A DNA stretch of 64,000 bases from Mansonella perstans. Lineage: Eukaryota > Nematoda > Chromadorea > Rhabditida > Onchocercidae. The stretch lies in NCBI GenBank assembly GCA_037074765.1, contig JBAMDO010000213.1, positions 28,099 to 92,098 of the forward strand, read 5' to 3'. The translations under genes were made by a program, and so were the position numbers. Positions 34,094 through 48,211 of the stretch are shown piece by piece; within the stretch, counting starts at the first letter, position 1; each line of letters starts with the position of its first letter. The notes under the pieces are model-generated. The model did not search any database. It saw nothing but the letters and a program-made list of their open reading frames with translations, and was not told the origin of the DNA.

Positions 34094-36017
34094 ATGCGCC
34101 AACCTATCTTAAGTGCAGGAATGATGAAACGAGCGCAATCAATTGCTGATGACATTGATACAACAACAAAATGGTGGAATGATTATCCGACATCGTTGGT
34201 TTTTTTTGCATCCGTGTTTGAAATGTTTGAAAATTTTCTTTTTTTTGCAAAGTTCAAAATTTTTATAATTTTTTTTTTTGGAAATTTCCACACAGAAATT
34301 GTATGAAGAAAAAATCAATGTAATCAAAAAATTTTCCTTAAAAAGAAGCATTTTGAACTTATTAAATATTTCAAATTCGAAAAACTGTTATCATTTATTA
34401 TGTATTTGTTTATTCTTATTTATTTATTTTTCCAATTACCATCTGTTTTAGGCGATATATTGATTTAGCTCGTCCTGAAAGCACATTTCAAAATTATATG
34501 TCAAATGTTTGGAGTAAATCAAAGGAGCTTGCACGATCAGCTTCCTACAGCAATCTTACTTATATTAAGGAAATTTTGTCGTTTTAATTCTGATTAGTTC
34601 TTGCAAATTCAAAAATTGGGGATTACAAGAAGAATGAGGAAAATCAATTTATTAAAGGATGGAACAATAATTTTTGATTCTTGTCATTTTTCCAAATACT
34701 TTGAATATTAGGATTCATGCCTTTCTAACAGTAATTATCATATACCTTTCTAAAAGGAAATCATATTATTAACTTATTTAGTTAAAAGCGGGCAATTTTT
34801 TAAAATTAAGCTTTTTCAGGAGAAATTAAAGCATAGAAAGTAACAAGGATTACTTATATATTCTCTACATAGTAGAATGTATTTGTTTTTGATAATTTAA
34901 TCAAAATTGAAGGAAGCAGAGCACGATTTTCCAATTCGTCGATCAACATCTATATCATCACTTGCACCATCCTTAGCACTACCACAACATTATCGTCAAG
35001 CGGAGCGTATTATCGGTACGACATCAGTTTATCAGCCAAAGATTTACAATTGGTATAATAATTCCTACAGTAAAGCACGATGGATTGCAAGTTTTATTAA
35101 TTTTCATTTCCCAATTTTTTTTAAATTAAAATTAACTAAATAATAGCGAAAAAAGAACACTAAATTTAGATTTCTGAAAAATATTACAAAAAATCCCATC
35201 AAAACTTTTTTTTAAATCAATAATTATAGATAAAATGTATTTATTAAAGTTTTTTTATGTCCTTTGCATTATATCATATTGAAATAAATTTTTCGATTTT
35301 AATTTGAACCTTTTTTTTTCTGAATATCAAATCAATTAATTAATTGCAGGATACTCATGAGACGGTAGCAAAACCAATTCGTGTACCATCTTTTGAACCA
35401 ATGCCGTACAGTTCCTATGTTCCATACTATACATTTCAAACAAAAAGAATATTTTTCAATGAAGTTTGTTAAAAAAAAAAATTTCTTCGCATGCAAAAAT
35501 TTTGTTCCTTTCCTAAATTGTAGCAAATCAAATTTCGATTTTTTAATCATTTTGATTTAGTTTAATTGTCAAATTTTTCAAATACCTTTATTTGAGAAAA
35601 AAAAAGGCAACTAAACTTTTTATAGCGAATGGAACCACTGAAATCATACATTGCTCTATCACAAAAATATCTGGATAGATATGTTACAGCAAGACTTAAA
35701 GCAGATGACTTTGCTCAACAATATGCTTATACCGCATATGATTGGAGATATCCTCAGGTAACTTTTTGAGAATTTATTCAAAAAATATGTATGTAATATA
35801 TCACTATTTTCATACTTAACCCTTAATTATCACATGTTAATCTGTTTACATTTTCTGTTTGCTAATTATTTAATTTTAGGATCATGCTTTTAATCGACAT
35901 TTTATGTACGGTGGAGGGGTATATATCCCTCATGCTTCACGTATGCCACACTCCTACTATGATGCACAAGCCCTACGAAAACTTTATATCACAACAGGAC
36001 GATTTCGCTTTGCATAA
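34094..36017 (+). CDS. Small Tyr/Arg-rich protein of unknown function
   Basis: A coherent exon series. It begins with MRQPILSAGMMKRAQSIADD (34094 on), then an exon at about 34454 (RYIDLARPESTFQNYMSNVW) and an exon at about 34908-35090 (RRSTSISSLAPSLALPQHYR; YNWYNNSYSKARW). Three secure exons follow: 35350-35463 (AKPIRVPSFEPMPYSSYVPY), 35626-35757 (PLKSYIALSQKYLDRYVTAR) and 35880-36017 (HFMYGGGVYIPHASRMPHSY ... TTGRFRFA, stop). The last two joins are phase-clean. Donors of the first three exons could not be fixed: the exon ending near 35090 has no obvious phase-0 donor. The protein is basic, about 220 aa, rich in Tyr, Ser and Arg, and free of membrane segments. Size and composition recall the basic nematode thick-filament filagenins, and the neighbours are actin/Z-line genes, but that is only a guess. 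Confidence 0.55.
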
Positions 36018-38433
36018 AATACAATTTTTTTTTGATCAGTTATAACAAAAATATTGCATTGTAATTTGAATTATACTTTCCAAATAATGATACTATGATA
36101 CGCTTTGATTTGATCATAAAATTTCAATATATCAGTAATAACTATCAATAACAGTAGTGATTTTAATTCTATTATCCCATAACAGTTCGATACTTTCATT
36201 GTTTTAATTTTAGTAAATTCCCTATCAACTTTTAATCAGCAGTAAGTAATATCTGGAAAAAAAGACGGGGCGGAAAGGCATGTTAAATGTTGCCAGGGAA
36301 TGAATAATTTTCATGAAATTCGAAATATTTCTGTGATGATACCATTTCTTTAAGGCTACAGCATTTTTTTCATTTTTGATAAGATTATTAGATGATAAAA
36401 AGTTGATAAATAAACTACTTTAAATTATTTGTTTACAGAAATGAATGAGAGATGCATTTTTACACCAATAAACAATACTCAATTATTTAATTTATTTGAT
36501 TTTTGAGATGATTCATTGTTTAAATTTAATCATTTACATCTGAAAAATATACTCGATCATGAAAAGTTGCGAGAAATAATGAATTAAAATCATGAATCGA
36601 ATTCGCTGAATTAAAATAATGCTGAATTCCATTAGAAGATTTGCAAATGTATAAAGATCTGCTAAATAGACAAAAATATCCATGGTAAATATTTGCTTTT
36701 TGCGTGCAATAATAGAAGTTTTTCCGAGAATTCGTTCAATCAAAAATATATTGTTTGAAGACGAACAGTGATAAATTGATCAGCATAACTGATAAGTTTA
36801 AAAAGCATGCCATAAAGAACTTTTATTTATTAATCATTCACACATTAATTTGCACAAGTATTTGCTTGAATTTCAATGATAATTAAGAGTTTCAGAATTA
36901 AAATTCAAATAATCAAATACTTTTCATGCCATTTCATTCATTATGCCATTGTTAATTGGTATTCACGTAGAATAAAGTGATTTTTATAAATGGCGGTTTT
37001 CGAAAAGCAAAAATTGAAATTGATAAGTTTAAAGGAGGATTGTTCTGAAATGTATTTGATTGATAAATCATGGCCTGTTTCATCACTGCAAATTAAATTT
37101 AACAGTAATATTGATATAAAATATAAAATTCTGATGTATTTTAATATGCTTCCTGATATTTGCAAGCTTAGTTCAATATTTTTAAGTGATTATTAAAAGT
37201 GTATTTTTCTTAATAACCATCACCATCATCTTAAGTAACTGTTAGAATTCCGCTAAATTTCTTCATAATGACCGAAATGAATAAGAATATTAAAATGAGT
37301 AAAATTTGCTTGTTCGGACTAAAATTTTCATATAATTTGATGGACTCATGTCGAAAACAAAAAGTTTAAAGAACAATTGAAATCATTGCAGTGAATAGAA
37401 AGAAGTAACGTAGTAGTAGTAGGAACTATCGATAGCGTTGTTTTAAAAATTACTGCAAATGAAGCAATATATCCATCACGTTAAAATGGATAGTTGAACG
37501 TTTCAAGCATTATTTGAAAAACTAATGTCTCAACTATTGAATTTCCAACAGTGTTAATGTTAATGTTAATGAAATCGCAACATATTTCTTGAAAATAACT
37601 TATCAACCTATATATTTTATAACAAGTATGCATTTTGAACTATTTAAAATGAAAAAATTTCAAAAAGTTTTAAAAAAATTTTCAAAAAATTCCAGAAATT
37701 AGTGCATATTGATAAATTTAGGAGAAAATATTTTGTCAAAACAATCATCATAATATTTTAGGGTACTTTTTTCAGAATGTATAATTAAATTGAAATGTGA
37801 ACGGCTATTTTTTCAGAAAAAATTGAAACTTATTTTAGTCGAGTGTAACTTGAAAAAGCATAATAGAATAAAAAAAAGAAAAAAATTGCTACATTCTTTA
37901 ATGCGTTGTTTTTCCAGTGCTAGTGGAAATTTTTATTTAATTTTTAAATCATCCTGATCATTCAAAGATATAATTATTATGCTTCTGATATACAAAAAAA
38001 AAAAAAATCATTTCGAACTAAAAAATCAAATCTAAAATAAATTTCGCTTGCATGCATAAAATAAGTCCAATCAAAAATGTCCACTTATCTTTTGAGTAGT
38101 AAAAATAATTAGAAAAGTAAAAAAAATTTTATAGGTTTTAAATTACCAACAATAAATTTAATTCATTTTTTCTTTTCTTCAAGCGATTATTTTCACAAAA
38201 ACAAAATATTTCTAATTCTCTGCTTTTTTTGTTTTCTGGTCTTATAATTTTTGGCTTTTTTTGATATATTTGAAAACTGAAATTTCCATCTAAGTTGCAA
38301 AAAATTATTGATCTTGCTCGTCTTCCCACTAAATAACTTTTTCATTTGTCATGCGGAATTTCAATGCATTATTAATATATTACCTGAAGGTAACTATTCA
38401 ATTAATTAGCTAATTATATTCAGATGAGCATTT

Positions 38434-38480
38434 ACGCGTTATTTGTGGGATATAATTACACGCGTTATTTGTGGGATATA
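38434..38480. repeat. Short direct duplication
   Basis: ACGCGTTATTTGTGGGATAT occurs at 38434 and again at 38460, period 26, in otherwise unique DNA. Confidence 0.85.
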
Positions 38481-39145
38481 CTGAAACTATCAAACAATCA
38501 TTCAGAAAACTAAACAACTTACCAATTTTTTATCATTGCATAGACGCATTAGTAAGGGAAACGGGAAAGATTTTCCTTATTAATATTTGAACTTATTTAA
38601 ACTTTATTGGTCTAAATTTAGTTAATTTTCTAAAATTTTGAGGAAATTCTTATGCTATTCAATAGTAACGTAAAAAGAAGCATAAATATAAATTCCGAAC
38701 ATAATATCATATATGATAAAATTTTGAATGAAAGAGTTTTATCCTAAAAAAATTAATGTGTTCATCCGGCATCTTTTGAATAATTTTCCGGTATCCTGGT
38801 ATCTCTTGAATACTTCGAATTCATATGCATATATTTTAATGCATCCGTATATTTGAAATCCAGAATAATAATTCTTACTATTTCTTATTTAAAAATCCAA
38901 CAGTATCGGAGATTTTGCATGAAATAAAATTTTGTATTAAATTTCACCCTTTATAATTTTTACATTTTTTTTCTCAGTATTTTGTCTAAGTAGTGATTAG
39001 TAATGTTTGAAAGGCTTTTTTATCATCGAACGAAAAAAGTTCGAAATAAATTGAAATGAAACTTCGCTGGAAGTGATTCAGGTTTCCGGATATGATATAA
39101 TGATATGATGTATTAGAGATGAAGGGCAAATTTCGAAAAAAATAG

Positions 39146-39243
39146 CATACATACAAACACGTACACGCGCATATATACATACACATACACGCACATACAT
39201 ACACACACATACAAACATATATATATATATACAGACACGCACG
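39146..39243. repeat. CA/TA microsatellite
   Basis: An irregular (CATA/CACA/CGCA)n tract with a (TA)7-type core near 39220, about 100 bp. It produces a spurious Cys/Val/Tyr-rich frame on the minus strand. Confidence 0.9.
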
Positions 39244-39609
39244 CATCTGAACTACCTACTCATTGACTGATCCGATCCACCACGCCTGTCGCTCATCATC
39301 CTTTCTCCATTTCATTTATCTGTTCAATCCACAAAAAACAATTCTAATTTTATTCTGATTGAATGTTGAAGTAGCACAGCGTTCGACTAGTATCACCAAC
39401 AGCAGCAGCAACAGCAACATCAGCAACAACTCGAGGAAAAAAGAAATAGCAACAAGAACATCAGCTTCCATATCATCCTAATCGCCTTCATTTATTTTTA
39501 CCGTATCAGCGACAAGTTTACCACCACTCTTTTCATAATCCCGTTTTCTTCACAATTTTAATTCTTTACCTATTTTTGTTTTTAAAAAAGACGGAAAAAA
39601 CAAACGATT

Positions 39610-42600
39610 ATGCCATCTAATATACAATACAATACGCCAATGCCACTTTATTCGCGGTAAGCATTCTTATCACTATATATCAATAAACTGAATTAATAGT
39701 AAAATTGTTAAATTTAATCAGCACATCAATTATTTTATGATTCAATAAGTTAAACAATATTACAATATTGAATGATGTTGAATTATATTAATAGTTTCAC
39801 CAATTGTAACGTACAAAATTTTTGTTAAAATATAATTGTTATATGTTTTATTAGTTGAATTTTATTTAGCTTATAGATTTAAATTTTGATTTGAAATCAA
39901 AAATTTTAGTTTTAAAAGATCTAGCATTGAAACCTTGATTGTTTTGAATCTTCTAAATTATAACCATAAATTTCCTTTTCGTGTCATAATTTTGGATCAG
40001 ATGAGTTTTATAATCGATTAGTTTTTCTCGTTTTTTATATTATTGAAATTGAACGATACAAATATATTTTTACAATTTGAAATAATTTAATTCTTATCAA
40101 TTTATCATATTTTTTAATTTAAATGTTGCTGCAACAAATGCAAAAAGAGGTTGCATAATCCGAGACAAGAAGGTAATTCAATATACTGAAAATATATTAA
40201 ACTAGAAGTTTTGGAAACATTCGAAATATTGTATATGTCTATGGGTCCATGTTATATGTAAAACCTTTCCATCTTATGGATGAATCATTTAGTTCAGTAA
40301 TACTAGTATAGATTGATCGACAAAAAAAGCCTAAACAGAAAAAGAACAAAAAGCTTAGCTTTCATTGCCATATTTCAATCTAAATCAAATAATAATGAAT
40401 TATTTAGAAAAAAAATTTACGCTGAAGTTTGAACTTATATAGCTTATTGTATTTCGAGAAAAAAAAAATTTTATCCTTATATTTTTTTTTCGCAATTTAT
40501 TTCCTGGAAGAATTAAATCAACGTTTCCTTTTTTATTTTTAAATCACAAACATATCAATTTTTAGAAACAAATCTTCAGGAAAAATGTATTTAGTATAAT
40601 TATGTAATTGTTTTGTTTTTTGAACAAATTATTAAGCAAAATTTGATGCATAAAATTTACATATTACCTAAAAATTTTGACCGGTTTTAAGCGTTTTTTA
40701 ACTCAAAATTTTTCAAAAAATTTTTGTTCATGCTGTGATTTTTTTGCTACTTTATTATTCCGACTACTTCAATGTTCATCAATAATTGAGTATATTTAAA
40801 GAATTTAAAACATTTCTTGTTGTCGCTAGAATGATTACTAGGTACAGCTATTTTAATTATAAACTTAATGAGAATCTGCAATACATGTGCGTGATGTGCT
40901 GTAACAGTGGCGTTTTTTTTGCAGGCATCAATGATTTTACTATTAAACAGTACCTTTTTCAAATAATGATGATGGTTACCATCAAAGAGTATCGTTATTT
41001 TGATATTAATAATAATTACCATTAAATAATGCTATTATCTTAATAGTGATCATGATTTAATAGAATTATCATTTTACATCAGTGAAAAAACTGGACCAAA
41101 CTGTTGCAGATACTTCGATGTTCACTTTACCGCAGCACATTTTAGTGTATTTTGTTGCTGTTTGTTTTGAAACTTCATCAAGTTAACTAATAAAAAAAGC
41201 TAGGAGAAAAAGCAATTTGAAAAAACGAAATAATTTGCTATTTTTTTAAAGAATAACTTTTGTTTTTAATTTTTAACTTCCTGATGTTTCACAAGTGTGA
41301 ACGACAAAGGTGGGCTTTCTGAAAAGACATCCAGAAAACAGCTGTTATTTTTCTTCTTATTTTGTTATTTTCCACTTAATTAAAGCATTTTTATAGAAAA
41401 AAAAGAAATTTAATTGATAGCTTTCATCCGTTTCTTTCAGTAATTCTATTAATTTTTTGGAAATATAAAATAAAATGGAAAAAAGTGCCACATTTTAAAT
41501 ACTACGTAATATCATTAAGAACGTCGTCATTATTATTGTTACTAACTGTCGAAAAAATTTTGAAGTTCGAAAATTTAAAAAAAAAAAACATTATTTTTGG
41601 TTCAGAAATTATAAAAAGATAGAAAAGGTAAAATAATGACAATATAAAGCAGAAACATTTTCAGCTAATTAAAAAGGATTGAATAAATTTTTATTATCTT
41701 TTGAAGATTACTTTCTAGCAAATCAATTCCGTTATCACTTTCCCTTTCTGCACATTTGAAAACTTATTTTGTCTTTCAAATTTTATCGAAACTTTTATTC
41801 AAATTCAAAACCCCAAGTTTTTAGCGAACCTCTCTCAAAACTAGTAAGTAATAGTATGGAAGCCAACTATTTTTATAAATGATGAATAGTTAAAATGAAA
41901 CGGTATCCAGTATGCTAGTACTTCATACACTTTTAAAAAAAAAAACCAATATTGCTATAAAAACTGTTATATGAATGACTGAATTTTTTCACGATAAAAA
42001 TTGATGGTAATATTTATTGTCAATAAAAAAAATTTCTAAATTGATGTATATTTTAGTGAAGCGGCAGAAGAACAATACAAGCAGCAAGTTGGTGCAGGAC
42101 CCGATCATGCGCTTGGCGCTAGTGATCGACATTTTAATCCGGAAATATCAGAAACATTGAAAGCAATAAGAGCTGGTGAGAATGATACATTTGGTCAACA
42201 TTTCAATGAGTTAATAGCGCAAGCGGAAACTCCTCATATTCCACCACTGCAGGTTTCGCTATATCAGCAAAATTATTTCATCTTTGTTTTGTTGTTAGTG
42301 AAAAGTAATGTTAGCTTTGATGTAAATTAGGTATATGTGGTATAATATTTACATGTGTAATTTTAAATTAATTATTCATTTGTTTGTGCTTTTGAAAGAT
42401 TGCATTTAAATATTCAGAATTCATTTTTTTTTAAGTTACTTTAGATTTTTTCAATGAAAATTAGAAATCTATTTTTTTAGGAGCCATATTGGGCACATAC
42501 AGCACGTAATCGAAGTGAACGTGCACGTTCAGCAACACCTTCTGCTGCACAACCGTATTATGCACCTCAATACTCCACTTTACAGTATCCAAAGAAACGA

Positions 42601-45600
42601 AATGATGAAAAGTACACGATATTAATTAATTAAGCTTAAGATTCATATTGAACTAATTATATCATAAAAGTGAGAATTTCAAAAGATTCATTTATAAAAG
42701 TAGTAAAAATAATTTGCAAAAAAAAAAGTACAAAAAAGTATGAATAAAAGAAAAAGGTTTCGGTGACAGTAAAAATGTATTACAGATCATCGAAACGAGG
42801 ATACGAATTTGGTGGATTAGATTATGTAGACAGATCACGCATACCGCAGGATTCATCGTCTTACATCTATTATGGAGAGAACCGGAAAAATCATGATGAG
42901 CATAAGACAAGTCCTGGATATGAAATGGGTGGCATGGATTTTCGTAAAGGTGCGGTAGAGATAAGTGGTCCATATCATGGGCATGGACCCGAACAACGTC
43001 GTTTACATTCCAAATTTGAACATGCTTCGTTGAAACGTGATGCGATGAATATTGAAGTGGCACCTAACGTTGATTACGTTTCTGCTGATATCCTAGTTGG
43101 CGATACGCTATCCAATCAACATCTTCCTAAGAACGAACAACCTGACCACAATTTCGGTACCTCATTTGGACCTACAGTTGGTTTTACTCATCACCATCGC
43201 ACCGTTAATCGTCAAGAAGAAACACCTAAACCAACAACATTTAGTTTATCAGCAAAAGCAGATCATTCTACTCACAGGAGAAGCAATACACCAAGGACAC
43301 ATGACGTAATATATTCTACTCCGCCATCTTTTCATGGAACGTTTCCACAGTCAACAGACATTGCTGGTTATACATCACAAGCAGTTACCAACTATGCATC
43401 AACTGGTAATACTGGTAAACGTATCGGTATTGATTCCAGTAATACATCACGTACAAAGGCAGTACGACCATGGATTCGATCACAAAGTGCTGCACCAACA
43501 GAAAGATATGAATTGGCCAATGAAAACGTCGAAAAAGAGGTGACAATTGAGACACTGTTAAACGATAAAGCGCTAATTCCTCAAAAGAGGTTGATGACCC
43601 CAGAATGGCAATCAAAATCTTTCGAAAAGCATAACCATTGGAAGAACAGGTCGGACCCTCGTCTTACCCGTTCCCAGGTCCTGTATTTGTTCCATTCTTC
43701 CTGCTTCCGTTTCTGCTTTTATTCTCTTCTACCATTATCTATTTAAATCTTTTTCATGCTTTCGTCCAAATACATATCTTACACCATACCTTTAACCAAT
43801 TTCGCTTTACTCGTCTTTATGTTCAATCGTTTTTTGGTAAAAACTTTTTTTTTGATACTATTTGCTGTGTAAACTGATATTTAACATTGAATAAAATACT
43901 TAACTATGACTTTGTTATGTCAATTGTTATTTGAAATTTTCTTTCCGTTTTTTGTTTTGTTTTCTTCTGCAGTTTCTTTTAAACTAAAATTTTTCAAATA
44001 AATGATATTTGATTGACTTACTTTGTAAAAAGTTCAGCATTAATTTTGATAATTTAAAAAATTTCCAAGCTAAAATTAAATATATATTAGCACTTGCCCA
44101 TTAAAAAAAGAAAACAAGAAATGCTTTGCTTAATTAAAAATACATTAATCTAACAAGTGGAAAGATGATATGATAAGACTTAATAAATAAATTTTTTATT
44201 TAAAAAACTTTGATCAATAAAATTTTCAGATGTATGATTATGAGCCGACATGGTCGCGTATTGTTAATGATCGTCGTAATATTTGGGAAGATAAAGCAAG
44301 AAATACGGATGCTCGTTTACAAATTCCACCTTCATCAAAGGTTTGTTAGGATGCGTAGAAATTTCGCGCGAAATATTCTAATAATTCATACAAAAATAAA
44401 TTAAAATTTTTTTTTTGATTAATCTTTCAGTAAATTGCAATACGAAATGTAATATTATTTCCATCTTTTATTCGCAAAAATCAAAGAAATTAATATCTGA
44501 TATAATTAAAAGTTTTACAAATAAAAATTTTTATAGAAGTGATATTCATTAGTTCAAATGAATGTTTTATAGATTCCACCACAACAACCGCCATACTGGT
44601 ACAATAGGGCTAACCAGACGCATGCTTTATGGCAAAGTGAAGCTGATCGACAGAATCGTCAAAGTAGCAAATTTGGTAGTGCTACCCAAACCAGCTACCA
44701 TAATACGGATTATCGTAGCGATCAACATAACTATGGTAGATCAATCGGTGATTATGATGGTTTCGTATCACAGACACATTATACAACAAATATGGATAGT
44801 GCTACTGGTGGTCCGGAAAGTGTGCAACGGAATTATGCACAATATCATACCTCTTATTCAAACAGTCAACAACAACAACAACAACAATATATGCCAGAGC
44901 GTGGAATACCAGTTACGCAAAGCACTCATCTAAGTAATACTTTTGTACCTGTTAGATCACCTTATCCGGTATCATCCAGTACTCAGCAACAGTCGTCCAA
45001 ATGGGAATCACAGAGGTACAAAATTTAACTGAAATTTGGATTGAGTGGAAGGATTTGTTTAAGATCGAAAAATAAAAACATATAATTCTGTTATCCATAA
45101 TTAGTAATAGCATCATTTAAATAAATCTAATTTGATTTCTCAAATCCTCATGTAAAAGTAAATATTGATAATTTAACTTTTTCTTTTTTTTTAAATAACA
45201 GTTCACGTTACGAACAAAAAATCCATGAACATTCCACGGAAAGAATAATAGATAATAAACCGATCAATGCAAATGCATTATCGGTATCCAATCCATCCGA
45301 AAACTATGCTATCGAAAAAATGAACTATCAACGAAAAACATATCACGAAACCACTGCACCCTATAATACCTCGGTTGTATCCATCACACAGGGTGATGGT
45401 AATTTCAATCGACATGCTGAAATGTCTGAGGTATCACGTTATTTTATTACTGATCACTTGTTTATCACTTTGTTTTTTTTCTTTTTTCAAAATTATAGCG
45501 TAATTTTATCAAGATCATTGAAGTTATTCCAGTATTTTCCCAGAATATGCCATTTTAAATTCATTTAAATTTTAGATGAAGTGGCATGAAATTAGTTACG

Positions 45601-46762
45601 TTTTTTTATTTTGGTTGATGTAATTACAAAGAAAAATATACTTTAAAATACATAAACGGAACAATATTAGGAAAGGGAATAAAAATTCACATATGAACAA
45701 TAGAAATAACATAAAATCTGAAACCTATTTCTATTGATGGAAATAGTATAGATGCAGATGTCAGCTTGATCGCCGATCAATAAATATCATTTCTAAAACT
45801 AACGTACGATTTCTGTTCAGGTTATTACGTAAAGAATCATAAACAATTCAAATTGTTTACTTTTGAAATAAAACGCATATTTGTATATACAAAAATTTAT
45901 AGCTCTTTATTATTCCTTAAAAAGTTTTTCTTTTCATTAATTAAATTATGTTTTGATGGGTACAAATTACATTCATATATTAACAAATCATTTTAATCAA
46001 TCAATTATCAAACAAATGCAGAATTTCTTTTCTTATATATTTGTATAATAAATAATTGTTAAAAATAACGATTCGTTTCCTTAAATTTTTTGGAAAATTT
46101 AATAGTATAGAATAATTTACTAAAGAAATAAATACTCTTTTTAAATTTTAAATTGCTATATTATTTGATATCCTTAAAAATTCATTTTGTTTAATGTGGT
46201 ATTTATTATAGGTATTACCTCGAGGTACAGTAGCAAATACGGAATCAAGTTTGGAAGGCAATTATGTGGACAAGAATGGTCAACCTGTAACGTATAAACG
46301 CGAAATTGTAACGAGCCTTAATCCGAATAGCGAAAGTACGCTACTTAAAGAAGAAGAAAGGCGCGTTATTGAGAAAGCACTTGAACCTGGTGTGATTTCC
46401 AGGTAATGAATGATTTCTTTGTTAATTTGTCTTAGTTAAAATTTGATCTCGAAAAGTTCGAATTTTTCAAGTGTTTGAAAATCATTTTGAATCTAAATTC
46501 ATTCAAATCAATCCAACTAAGGAAGATATCTAATATTAGAGAAAGCAATAAAGCTGCTTAATTTAGCTAAAAGTTTTACAGAGCTATGAGCTAACTTAAA
46601 ATACTTTATAATGTCTAGTGACCATCTTTTCACCTACTGACAACCTTTAGTAATTCATGAAAAAGAAAAAAATAAAGAAACTTTCCTTTCAGACACGTTA
46701 CCACAAAATATTATAAAAAGAAAACTGTAACCGATACAACGACAAATACTACTGTTCATTAA
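39610..46762 (+). CDS. ZASP-motif (ALP/Enigma-like) protein, PDZ-less form
   Basis: Nine exons join with consistent phase to 769 aa: 39610-39656, 42057-42252, 42481-42611, 42786-43677, 44230-44340, 44573-45015, 45202-45430, 46212-46402, 46693-46762. The first 25 residues (IQYNTPMPLYSREAAEEQY) match the ZASP/ZM motif that ALP/Enigma proteins use at alpha-actinin in muscle Z-lines or dense bodies. After this comes a long disordered, Tyr/Ser/Arg-rich region with aromatic segments (EPYWAHTARNRSER, YEPTWSRIVNDRRNIWEDK, PPYWYNRANQTHALWQSE), two related motifs GYEFGGLDY and GYEMGGMDF, a seven-Gln run (about 44869-44889), and a charged C-terminus (LLKEEERRVIEKALEPG ... HVTTKYYKKKTVTDTT). No PDZ or LIM domain is seen in these exons, so this may be an internal-promoter isoform or a PDZ-less paralogue. 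If intron 3 is retained, a short form ends at 42633. Confidence 0.72.
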
Positions 46763-48211
46763 ATATAAGAAATTTATCGGCATCTCCCGAAAAAAACAAT
46801 TTCCCGATTCAATTCTCAATAAAAAAATTGTTTGCTTTTCTATATTATTAATAATTGCTAATTGTCATTCTATTATTAATCCAGTAAAATCAATCAAAAG
46901 TGATAGCGAAATATGCTTAAATCTTATATGATACCAAATTTTTCTCTGAGGAATACGCATCAAACCGCCTACGTTACAACTTTTAACATGCTTTTTTCTA
47001 GCATTGTTTCAATTATTCAGATAAGCTGTTCCAGATAATTTTTTCCTTCCTTCTTATTTCCGTGTTTTAGCTTTTAAATTTCGCTCGATTCTAGATAATT
47101 TTGTAAGGTAAAATTTGCCATTCTGTACATTAACAAATAAAGAGTCCTTATATGTTCTTTATTCGTATCATGAACTTGAACTTATCAATTTAGCTGTAAA
47201 TTGTTCCTAAGCAAAATTTTAGAGCAAAAATTACTCAAATTATTCAACAACGGAATAATCCAATCTATTATTCAGTGAACGTTTTACAAAATCTGAAAAT
47301 TACTTCCATTGTAATAGGTCATAGCATTCAGTGCAAAGCGAACAAACTGAAGAGAATGAATTTAATAATTTCACACGCGCAATCACTCCGATGCTTTAAC
47401 TTGCAAATATGAAGACTTCTATCAGTTAAGTTTCAGAAAACTTATTTTTTTCGAATCAAAACATCCCATAATGCAGCACAAGAATCTAAGAAAATATACT
47501 GTAAGCTGTATAATAATATAATAATAATAATAGAAACTGTCATACAGAAATATTGAAAGCAATAAAAATGTCGAAAATAGAAAAAGGCAAAGAGAAAGAA
47601 AGAGTATTAATATAAACATTTCAATGGTCATCTGATAATGTAGTAATAGTTTTTTAACAAAGCAATTAAGAAATACAATTAGTGGAAAAGTACATTAAAT
47701 CTATAGAGTATTTATAACCAAAGTTACATTCGACTCTGCAACATTATATTAATTTTATCCGACAAGTAAAACCATTTCAGTCCTTCGAAACAAGGTACGC
47801 ATGAGCGATGACGGTGATAGATTACAGCTGGAACCACAGAGATAAATATATCACCAGGAAATAGATGTCAGGATATATACGCTTTGCTTGTGGGCAGATC
47901 TCATAAAATGGAGATCACTGTGAAAGCCCTTCATTATTTAGTAGATTTCAATCGAGATACAACATGAGAAAGAAAGATTAAAGATAATACAGCATTATTA
48001 ATATTTGCTTTAGCAGATGTTCAAAACCAAATATCTGAATAGGATGGTCAGACTTTTTTTTTCTTTTTGGATCAGTTTACTACTAAGGCCGAGCTGCTTT
48101 GGATACAAAGAATGCATATATGATGGTCACGCAGAAAACACTAGAAAATAACAGTTGCAGGAAAGACTTCTTACAGAACACAAATGATGCAAAATAAAAA
48201 GGACAGAAATT
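46763..48211. other. Intergenic between convergent genes
   Basis: Tail-to-tail spacer between the ZASP-like gene and twinfilin. It should contain both 3' UTRs; an AATAAA-type signal is seen near 47136. No exon is supported. Confidence 0.45.

Larger units (their letters stand above)
36018..39609. other. Intergenic, AT-rich; 5' region of the ZASP-like gene
   Basis: No supported exon. It contains a 21-bp duplication (38434-38480), a CA/TA microsatellite (39146-39243) and, at about 39400-39440, a CAGCAGCAACAGCAACATCA-type run that is probably 5' UTR of the next gene. Confidence 0.45.

Noticed and set aside
38986..39246. 86-aa Cys/Tyr/Val-rich frame
   Set aside because: Produced by the CA/TA microsatellite.
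42692..43063. 123-aa minus-strand frame rich in His
   Set aside because: Antisense to exon 4 of the ZASP-like gene, which joins in frame to both neighbours.
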